From assembly GCF_001748365.1 (NCBI RefSeq), contig NZ_BDHH01000012.1, forward strand, positions 85,892 to 149,891: DNA of 64,000 nucleotides. The letters run 5' to 3'. Shown piece after piece: positions 57,708 through 64,000 of the stretch. Source of the stretch: Fusibacter sp. 3D3. GTDB taxonomy: Bacteria; Bacillota; Clostridia; Peptostreptococcales; Acidaminobacteraceae. The translations under genes and the position numbers were made by a program. Positions within the stretch are counted from its first letter, which is position 1. Every line of letters begins with the position of its first letter. A model generated the notes under the pieces. The model was not told the DNA's origin. It worked only from the letters and a program-made list of their open reading frames with translations, and did not search any database.

Positions 57708-58460
57708 ATGAGCAAAATAGCACTTGAAGTAAAGGGTCTTGTAAAGCAATACAAGGATTTAACCGCTGTGAATGATCTTGATTTAAAGGTGGAAGCAGGC
57801 AAAATATATGGTCTTTTAGGACCAAATGGTGCGGGAAAATCCACGACAATTGACTGTGTTTTAGGCATGAAACCCTATCTAAAAGGTGAAATCACGGTTT
57901 TAGGGTTATCGCCAACAAAAGATAGAAAAAAGCTCTATCAACGTGTAGGCGTTCAATTTCAATCTAGTTTTTATCCAGAGCGCATTAAAGTTTATGAAAT
58001 ATGTGAAATGATTTCGGCACTATATAAAAGTCCAGATGATTGGCGTGGGTTGCTCAAGCAATTCAATTTAGAAGCAAAATCCAGACATTATGTGGCTTCA
58101 CTTTCAGGTGGAGAAAGGCAGAAACTGTCTGTTTTACTGGCACTGATTCAGAAACCTGAAATGGTATTTTTAGATGAGCTCACCACGGGACTTGATCCTA
58201 AGGCCAGACGTGAAGTTTGGACACTGTTAAAAAAACTGAATCAAAACGGCTTGACGATCTTTCTAACATCGCATTATATGGATGAAGTCATGGCACTTTG
58301 TGATGAAGTGAATATTATCAATCATGGGGTTTCGGTGGCCTCGGGTACGCCACAAGATATTATTGCACTTTCAGGCATGCAGAATTTAGAAGAAGCTTAT
58401 TTGTATTTTATCGATGAGAAGGAGATGATTCATGGTGAAGTCGCTTTTGATATTTTATAA
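57708..58460 (+). CDS. ABC exporter ATP-binding protein
   Basis: The 250-residue DrrA/CcmA-type ATPase has Walker A GLLGPNGAGKST, Q-loop VGVQFQSSFYPE, signature SLSGGERQKLSV, Walker B MVFLDELTTGLDP (Glu followed by Leu, where Pro is usual) and the switch histidine in FLTSHYMDEV. It pairs with the ABC-2 permease whose start lies 29 bases inside this gene. ATG 57708 follows GAGAGGTGATAA. The substrate is probably a drug or peptide because the operon is under a MerR-GyrI regulator. Confidence 0.92.
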   Translation: MSKIALEVKGLVKQYKDLTAVNDLDLKVEAGKIYGLLGPNGAGKSTTIDCVLGMKPYLKGEITVLGLSPTKDRKKLYQRVGVQFQSSFYPERIKVYEICEMISALYKSPDDWRGLLKQFNLEAKSRHYVASLSGGERQKLSVLLALIQKPEMVFLDELTTGLDPKARREVWTLLKKLNQNGLTIFLTSHYMDEVMALCDEVNIINHGVSVASGTPQDIIALSGMQNLEEAYLYFIDEKEMIHGEVAFDIL

Positions 58461-59187
58461 AACAGAATTTAAACTTGCATTTAGAGAATTTTCGGGTGTC
58501 CTCTTTGGAATTTTTCTCCCCATTGGCATTATGCTTTTACTGGGCATACTCTATGGGGATAAACTCGCTTATGAAAACGCACCTTATACGCTTTTGCAGC
58601 AATCTGTTGCAGCGGTACTGACTGTAGGCATCTGCGCAACGGGGCTCATGGGGGTCCCTTTAACACTTTCGGGATACAGAGAAAAGAAAATATTAAAAAG
58701 ATTCAAAGCATCGCCTGCATCGCCACTACTATTGATTTTAGCGCAATTTCTCAATAATATGACCTATGCGATTATTTCAAGTGTGGCAGTGGTGGGCATA
58801 GCGGTTTTCGGTTTTGGTTATAGAATGATTGGCAATCCGGTTTTGTTTATATTGTCCTATGGGTTACTCATGGTGGCAATCTATGCCATTGGCGCTATGA
58901 TTGCAAGTATAGCCAAATCTGAAAAAATCGCTAATATGCTGTGTACGCTTTTCTATTTTCCCATGTTCTTTTTATCGGGTGCGACGATTCCCTACGAACT
59001 CATGCCAAAGGGGCTTCGGTTTTTCGCAGACATTATGCCGCTGACACAAGGCATAAAACTTTTGAAAGCGACTTCTTTGGGTGAATGGCAAACAGATTCT
59101 ATGAATGCAATTTGGATTTTGATTTTTACTGCGATTTTGGGTATGATTATAGCAGTAAGAACTTTTAAATACGAATATGAATCTTAA
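58432..59187 (+). CDS. ABC-2 type permease
   Basis: The 251-residue permease has six spans and the ABC-2 signature segments FREFSGVLFGIFLPIGIMLL, GVPLTLSGYREKKILKRFKASPASPLLLI and ANMLCTLFYFPMFFLSGATIPYELMPKGL. It overlaps the ATPase gene by 29 bases (RBS GAAGGAGATGATTC, ATG 58432) and is followed by the MerR gene after 20 bases. It exports an unknown substrate. Confidence 0.9.
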   Translation: MVKSLLIFYKTEFKLAFREFSGVLFGIFLPIGIMLLLGILYGDKLAYENAPYTLLQQSVAAVLTVGICATGLMGVPLTLSGYREKKILKRFKASPASPLLLILAQFLNNMTYAIISSVAVVGIAVFGFGYRMIGNPVLFILSYGLLMVAIYAIGAMIASIAKSEKIANMLCTLFYFPMFFLSGATIPYELMPKGLRFFADIMPLTQGIKLLKATSLGEWQTDSMNAIWILIFTAILGMIIAVRTFKYEYES

Positions 59188-59207
59188 GCCGATAAGGATG
59201 TGTGCCC

Positions 59208-60017
59208 ATGTTTCAAATTGGACTATTTTCAAAGATGAATCGAGTTACCACCAAGACGTTGAGACACTATGATGAGATAGGCCTTCTAAAACCTGCTTTT
59301 GTGGATCAACAGACGGGTTATCGCTATTATGGCAGTGCAGAACTGCTCAGGCTCAATAAAATCATTGCGCTTAAACAATTAGGACTTAGTCTTCAAGAGA
59401 TTCAAGAGTTGATAGATCAACAGAAGGGCATAGATGTTTTTTTAACACTTAAGGAAAAGGAAATTGAGATTAAGATTAAAGAAGAAACTTCTAAGCTCAG
59501 TCGGCTTCAAAATTATTCGAGGTATTTAAGAGGAGAGCAGAATATGAATTATTCACCTGTAATCAAAGCGTTACCAGAAGTGATTGTGGCTTCTATGCGG
59601 TTAATCGCTCCTAATTATGAGTCTTACTTTGATATTATTCCTAAAATGGGAGAAGAAATGAGAGAAAAGGGTGCCGTATGTGCAGTACCAGAGTATTGCT
59701 TCAATATTTATCATGATGGCGAGTACAAAGAAAGTGAGATTGATTTAGAAGTTTGTGAAGCTGTTGTGGCGTACTGTGAAGATTCTGAAAAAGTTAAGTA
59801 TAAGAAGATAGATGCCGTGGAAAATGCCTTATGTGTGATGCATAAGGGCCCATATACTACACTACCCGATGCGTATGCATTTGCTTTTTCATGGATAGAG
59901 ACGAATGCGTATGTGGTGGGAGGGTTGCCGCGTGAGTCTTATATTGACGGTATTTGGAATAAGGAAGACGAAAATGAATGGCTTACTGAACTTCAAATTC
60001 CGGTGAAAAAAATATAA
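59208..60017 (+). CDS. MerR-family regulator with GyrI-like domain
   Basis: The 269-residue BmrR-like protein has a MerR HTH (FQIGLFSKMNRVTTKTLRHYDEIGLLKPAF), a coiled coil (KEKEIEIKIKEETSKLSRLQ) and a C-terminal GyrI-like domain (EVIVASMRLIAPNYESYFDIIP, CVMHKGPYTTLPDAYAFAFSWI, WLTELQIPV). It should bind a hydrophobic cation or similar drug and activate the ABC operon from the 19-base-spacer promoter at 57657. ATG 59208 has AAGGATG 8 bases upstream; GTG 59202 is the alternative. Confidence 0.9.
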   Translation: MFQIGLFSKMNRVTTKTLRHYDEIGLLKPAFVDQQTGYRYYGSAELLRLNKIIALKQLGLSLQEIQELIDQQKGIDVFLTLKEKEIEIKIKEETSKLSRLQNYSRYLRGEQNMNYSPVIKALPEVIVASMRLIAPNYESYFDIIPKMGEEMREKGAVCAVPEYCFNIYHDGEYKESEIDLEVCEAVVAYCEDSEKVKYKKIDAVENALCVMHKGPYTTLPDAYAFAFSWIETNAYVVGGLPRESYIDGIWNKEDENEWLTELQIPVKKI

Positions 60018-60036
60018 AGGCATATAAAATAAATGA

Positions 60037-60077
60037 AACAAAGGGATGAAGATTTAAACCTTCATCCCTTTGTTTTT
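60037..60077. terminator. Rho-independent terminator
   Basis: AACAAAGGGATGAA (60037-60050) pairs with TTCATCCCTTTGTT (60061-60074), followed by TTTAA and preceded by an A/T-rich tract. It separates the convergent MerR and SLH genes. Confidence 0.88.
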
Positions 60078-60135
60078 AATGATAGCATTGGTGTGGCTTA
60101 TCTTGATTGAATCAAGTGCTATTTTAGAAAGTGCT

Positions 60136-63100
60136 TTATTGGATTAAGAGCAGATTGTAGAGGAGTTCTGCCATTTCAGCTCTTGTCGCTAATGCTTTTG
60201 GTTCAATCATGCCATTATGGTCTGAAGCTAAACCTCTTTCTACAAAAGTCTTTGTAGGCATGAATGCATAAGATGCAACTGTGGAGGTGTCACTAAATTG
60301 GGTGATAGCAATTGTCGGTGTTTTTTCAGGTAATTCATTCAGTGTGCCAAGTGCATTGTAAAGCAGTGTGAACATATCTTGTCTGCTGATGGATGCATTT
60401 GGTGCATACTTATTATCGCCTACCCCACTTGCAATGCCAAGGCGTCTAGCGGTTGCAAGATAATTTGTATAGTACGTGTTACCCGCATCTGCAAAATTGT
60501 TTGTGGCATTTGCATCTGGTGATATACCATAAGCATTCATCATAAGGACGATAAATTGCCCTCTTGTTAGGGATGCATTTGGACTAAACGTGGTTTCTGA
60601 TGTACCCGCGGTGATGCCACGAGCAGCAAGGTTTGATATGGCATTATAATATGGACTTGAGGTATTGACATCTGTAAAAGTTTTTTTGTTGTAACCGATC
60701 ATATAAGTGGAGAAATGCGTTGTCATAAAGTCGACTGTGCCAGTAGAAGCATTGTAATTACCTCTTATCGGTTGAAGCATACCAGTGTCATCTACATAGT
60801 ATACGACGACTGCATTTTGGTCTTCTCCGGATTGAAGTGTATACGGCACGCTTATTTCAGCACTACCTGCGCCAAATGAAGCAATTTTTTTCTCGCCGAC
60901 ATTGACCGAAAAGTCATAGACAGGTCTGTCGCTGACAGCATCACGCATCTCATTTGAAAGCGTCTTTGGATCAACTTTAGAAATATTTATACTGACGTCA
61001 CCTTCTGCAGCTGAATTGTTGATATGCTTCACAGCTTCTTGATTAAATTTAAGAGCGCCGACATTTGTGCTGACTTTCATTTCAGCTTTAGTCTCTGTGG
61101 CAATCTTATTGAAGGACTCCTTAGTGATGACCACTTCAACTGTATTTTCCTTTTGAGTGGTATCCATTTTAATTTCAATGACAGATTTTTTACCTGCTGT
61201 CTCCGCTTTTTTTGCACCTGCGATGAGGTCTGTGGCGGTGGTGTCTGAAATGGATGCCTTGATGTGATCTGGTGATTGCGTTTTACCTGTCACAGTTGTT
61301 GAAGTTGTTGTAGTCTCAGTGTTAGAGACATCTTCTGTCTTAGAACTTGTCTGTGTGTTGGTATTAGGACCAGTGCTTGTACCTGTATTTGTGTTGGTGG
61401 GTTTATCATCTTTATCGTCCTTTGAGGCGCCACCAGAACTATTGTCTAAAACGATATCAGCTCTATCGCGTATGCGAATACGTGCGCCCTCGGTGTCGAT
61501 GGATGAGAGTCCAGTTGCAACGATGCTTGAGCCAACAGCTAAGTTTTCGATGGTCTTCGTACTGGTAATATAACCATCGATGAAAATGCGACAGATTGTG
61601 TTAGAGCTGTCTTTAATATAAATGCTCTCAACAACACCGTTAGGGGTGGTTATGGAAGTAACCGTGCCATTTACGGTGACTAAACTGCCTAAATGACTGC
61701 CATCTTTAGCTTGTGCAGTTGTCAAGTGAATAGGGGTTGGCAATGTTTTTAGGGTTTCATCGATCACTTTTATTTTTTCTACAGCAATTTGTTGTTCGCC
61801 GTTGTAAGAGCTTGTTTTACCTGTAATTTCTACAGTTTGACCTGCCCTAATGTTTTCAGAAACGGGGAAGGCATTGATACCTGCAGTGCTGTCCTGAACA
61901 TAGATACAATCGAAGAATGCAGTGTTTTTATCGTATGCAGAAGCATTAGAGGTTGCGATTCCGCGAATGGTGAAAGACTCTCCTTCAAGAGCAGCTTGAA
62001 CCTTTGAAATATCTGTAATGAGTTGTGGATTAACTTTTTGGATCACATTTTCTAAAATGGTGTAGTTGCTATACTGAGGTGTGGCATAACTATCCATTGT
62101 CGCTTGAATTTCAAAATTACTCATAAATGCAGATCCAGCCACGATAACGGTAGAATTAACACCGCCACTATGTGTAACCGTTTCTGAAGCTGCTACGAGG
62201 TATTTATTGTCGTACTTTGGAACGGATACACCATCAATGCCAGTTGTACCATCTTTATCATCGTCTGAAGAGTAGCTGGTTTCAAAAGCAAATACCATTG
62301 GGCTCACACTAGATGATAATATTTCACTTGGCTTACCTTCTGCGCCCACAGCATATATTGTGGAACCTCCATAATTGGAGTAGACTTGCTCTGCTGGTTT
62401 AACACCAGATAAGAAAGGATTCGACAGATCATAATTGGTAAGGTACAGTCTTTGCGCCTGACCCCCATTTTGTACATCATCTTTGATTTCATCATCAGAG
62501 ACGCGGAGGGTTGAGCCAAGAGCAGCTAACAGTTTATTTTGCTGTGCTGACATTTGATCATCTGCAGGCAAAGTGTACGTGGTACCATCCGAATACTTTG
62601 TATAGCCTTCATAGTAGTCGCCCCATCCCGTGATAATGACGGTTTTACCTGATTTTGAAAATTCGGAAATTGCCGTTATTTCAGCATCAGTGTAGTTTTT
62701 GTAGCCCAATAAAAAGGCAGTACCATTTCGACGTGTGGGCGGTGTTAAAACGAGCATTTCGTATTTTGGATTTTTTGTAGCTTCAATTAAGGCTTCGCTT
62801 GTGCGGAGTTCAACGACACGGACGTTATAATCGACGGCCATGTTGGTGAAATTCCCCATGCTGTCTTTGTAATTTCCATCTACATACTCGTTGTAATGAC
62901 TGGCATCAATGCCCACGTAAACAAGATTTTCACTTGCACGGACATTAAGGTCAACATTAGAGGTAAATGTTTTTTCTTGTCCGTTTATTGTGAAAGTTGC
63001 GGTGGTTGTTAGCAACGTATTGCCAGCGGCAGCTGGGGTGTAATCAAACGCATGTGTTGCTGTGCCTGCTGAAACGATTTCTTTGTTAAGGTTTTCAGTA

Positions 63101-64000
63101 TAAAGGACTGTATCACCTTGAGCATACTGAATGGAGTTAAGCGTTACAGCACTTTTTTCATTATTAAAGAGTGTGGTGGTGAGTTTAAGCGGTTCTCCTG
63201 TAATGGGCATTTTAGTTTCTGTATTGACAGAACTGATGCCAACAAGTGGTGCTTGTCCAATCCAAACTGGTGCGGTTACAGCAATATTTTTGTCTGCTTG
63301 AGTAACGCGGACATAGTAATAACCTTGAACAGCGGGTAGTTCGAAAGCCCAATTGGCAACATTGCTCGTGAAAGTTTGACTTTTTGCAACACGACCACTA
63401 TTGGTGATGACTTCTATCTTTGAAATGGTGTCTGTTAAATCTTGATCGTCAATGTCGATGGCAAACTTTAAAGGTGTCGTCGGAATTTCACTGATAATAC
63501 TGCCCATCATAAGGTCGTTAACTGTATAATTGATATTGAGATTTTTATCTTCTGTTGTATAGACAGACATATTCTTAAGACCAGTGAGCAACCCATCATC
63601 ATTGAAATTATCAGTGATGATGACGGTACGACAAGTGTTCGCATTACCCCAATTGCCTTTGTGGTTATCTTGGTTATTTGTAGGGGCAACATGCCACCCT
63701 TTATCAAGTGCTTTGGTGTATTCACTGTAGCTCGGGAAATAACCGCCAGAGTTGATCGCACCTTCACCGTTACCGATTTCAACAGCGACCATTTTGTTAT
63801 CATATGCGGGTGACCAGTAAGCAAAATCAGAAAATGTACCAAATGTTTTTCCAGGGTGGTTAAATTGTGATAAGTTTGCAAGTGGATCTGTATTTTGAAT
63901 TAAGGTTTCGTAGTATGCTTTCATGCCAGCATCGTTAGTCTTGCTGTTAAGCGATGTGTTGTTACGGCTCACAAGACCTGTTGAATTGAAAGTATTGATA
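60136..64000 (-). CDS. Large SLH-anchored PHP/CehA-McbA-type surface protein, N-terminus outside window
   Basis: The frame is open to the window edge, so the 5' end is missing (at least 1287 residues present). The N-terminal part resembles CehA/McbA PHP metallohydrolases (FNHPGKTFGTFSDFAYWSPA, VEIGNGEGA, APTNNQDNHKGNWG). Next come beta-sandwich modules (about residues 160-350), a DUF4350/GATase-like segment (YEMLVLTPPTRR, SGKTVIITGWGDY) and an OB-fold pair (FTIRGIATSNASAY, GSLVTVNGTVTSI). A Thr/Asn-rich linker follows, and three SLH domains (GITAGTSETTFSPNASLTRG and two more) end the protein. It is a cell-wall-anchored hydrolase, perhaps acting on nucleic acids or phosphoesters. Confidence 0.82.
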   Translation of the reverse strand, partial: INTFNSTGLVSRNNTSLNSKTNDAGMKAYYETLIQNTDPLANLSQFNHPGKTFGTFSDFAYWSPAYDNKMVAVEIGNGEGAINSGGYFPSYSEYTKALDKGWHVAPTNNQDNHKGNWGNANTCRTVIITDNFNDDGLLTGLKNMSVYTTEDKNLNINYTVNDLMMGSIISEIPTTPLKFAIDIDDQDLTDTISKIEVITNSGRVAKSQTFTSNVANWAFELPAVQGYYYVRVTQADKNIAVTAPVWIGQAPLVGISSVNTETKMPITGEPLKLTTTLFNNEKSAVTLNSIQYAQGDTVLYTENLNKEIVSAGTATHAFDYTPAAAGNTLLTTTATFTINGQEKTFTSNVDLNVRASENLVYVGIDASHYNEYVDGNYKDSMGNFTNMAVDYNVRVVELRTSEALIEATKNPKYEMLVLTPPTRRNGTAFLLGYKNYTDAEITAISEFSKSGKTVIITGWGDYYEGYTKYSDGTTYTLPADDQMSAQQNKLLAALGSTLRVSDDEIKDDVQNGGQAQRLYLTNYDLSNPFLSGVKPAEQVYSNYGGSTIYAVGAEGKPSEILSSSVSPMVFAFETSYSSDDDKDGTTGIDGVSVPKYDNKYLVAASETVTHSGGVNSTVIVAGSAFMSNFEIQATMDSYATPQYSNYTILENVIQKVNPQLITDISKVQAALEGESFTIRGIATSNASAYDKNTAFFDCIYVQDSTAGINAFPVSENIRAGQTVEITGKTSSYNGEQQIAVEKIKVIDETLKTLPTPIHLTTAQAKDGSHLGSLVTVNGTVTSITTPNGVVESIYIKDSSNTICRIFIDGYITSTKTIENLAVGSSIVATGLSSIDTEGARIRIRDRADIVLDNSSGGASKDDKDDKPTNTNTGTSTGPNTNTQTSSKTEDVSNTETTTTSTTVTGKTQSPDHIKASISDTTATDLIAGAKKAETAGKKSVIEIKMDTTQKENTVEVVITKESFNKIATETKAEMKVSTNVGALKFNQEAVKHINNSAAEGDVSINISKVDPKTLSNEMRDAVSDRPVYDFSVNVGEKKIASFGAGSAEISVPYTLQSGEDQNAVVVYYVDDTGMLQPIRGNYNASTGTVDFMTTHFSTYMIGYNKKTFTDVNTSSPYYNAISNLAARGITAGTSETTFSPNASLTRGQFIVLMMNAYGISPDANATNNFADAGNTYYTNYLATARRLGIASGVGDNKYAPNASISRQDMFTLLYNALGTLNELPEKTPTIAITQFSDTSTVASYAFMPTKTFVERGLASDHNGMIEPKALATRAEMAELLYNLLLIQ

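Overview
The window looks like a chromosome segment of a low-GC, anaerobic, Clostridia-type Firmicute. A Fusibacter/Peptostreptococcales-like relative is my guess; no rRNA or other marker is present to test it. The evidence is AT-rich DNA with strong AGGAGG ribosome binding sites, pyruvate formate-lyase with its activase and an FNR-like regulator, flavodiiron protein plus ScdA/Ric, glutamate synthase, EFR1-type ferredoxin/flavodoxin protein, S-layer-homology (SLH) proteins and sigma-54 control of a carboxylate/acyl-CoA module. No rRNA, tRNA or CRISPR array was recognised.

Layout. 1-2300: right end of an IS200/IS605-type element fused to a 5'-truncated alkA, then ogt, yjdM and a decayed DUF1016 gene. 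2300-7970: EFR1 protein with an ArsR regulator (matching palindromic operators), truncated YafY-type regulator, DUF3795, pentapeptide protein, UlaG-like hydrolase, Lrp regulator, IolW-like oxidoreductase. 8000-12730: kynureninase with an Lrp regulator, a TA-flanked MITE, MBL hydrolase and an SLH protein. 13030-20200: AraC-GyrI and MerR-GyrI regulators, pflB-pflA-fnr-like operon, pirin. 20270-24130: DnaA-box cluster, dead IS630, a 33-residue membrane peptide, a secreted protein, HtrA and a VOC pseudogene. 24640-32120: gltB-gltD and an AlbA_2/ATPase-fold protein.

32320-41560 holds what I judge to be a sigma-54 regulon: a PAS-type enhancer-binding protein (37576-38988), two -24/-12 promoters and two copies of the operator TGTAAC-N6-GTTACA. 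It would control a two-component sodium symporter operon plus flavin reductase, and a KAS III-like enzyme plus CoA-transferase pair. An AT-rich island (35330-37330) sits inside it and carries a second copy of the 33-residue peptide, a structured repeat, a secreted protein and a VanZ-like protein.

41650-50650: MFS transporter, glutathione peroxidase, a second FNR-like regulator, a second MITE copy, ric and fprA (nitrosative/oxidative stress), an orphan leader RNA, a methyltransferase and a DUF969-DUF979-pcp operon. 50800-60020: a YtrAB-like GntR/ABC operon with operators on a consensus promoter, a Crp-family regulator, a DUF2975/Xre pair, a MerR-carboxymuconolactone-decarboxylase chimera and a MerR-controlled ABC exporter. 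60136-64000: the C-terminal part of a large PHP/SLH surface protein that runs off the window.

The regulatory logic is unusually readable. CRP/FNR boxes sit at about -41.5 in front of both pflB and ric. The GntR and MerR operons carry textbook promoter/operator geometry, and the sigma-54 module ties two distant operons together.
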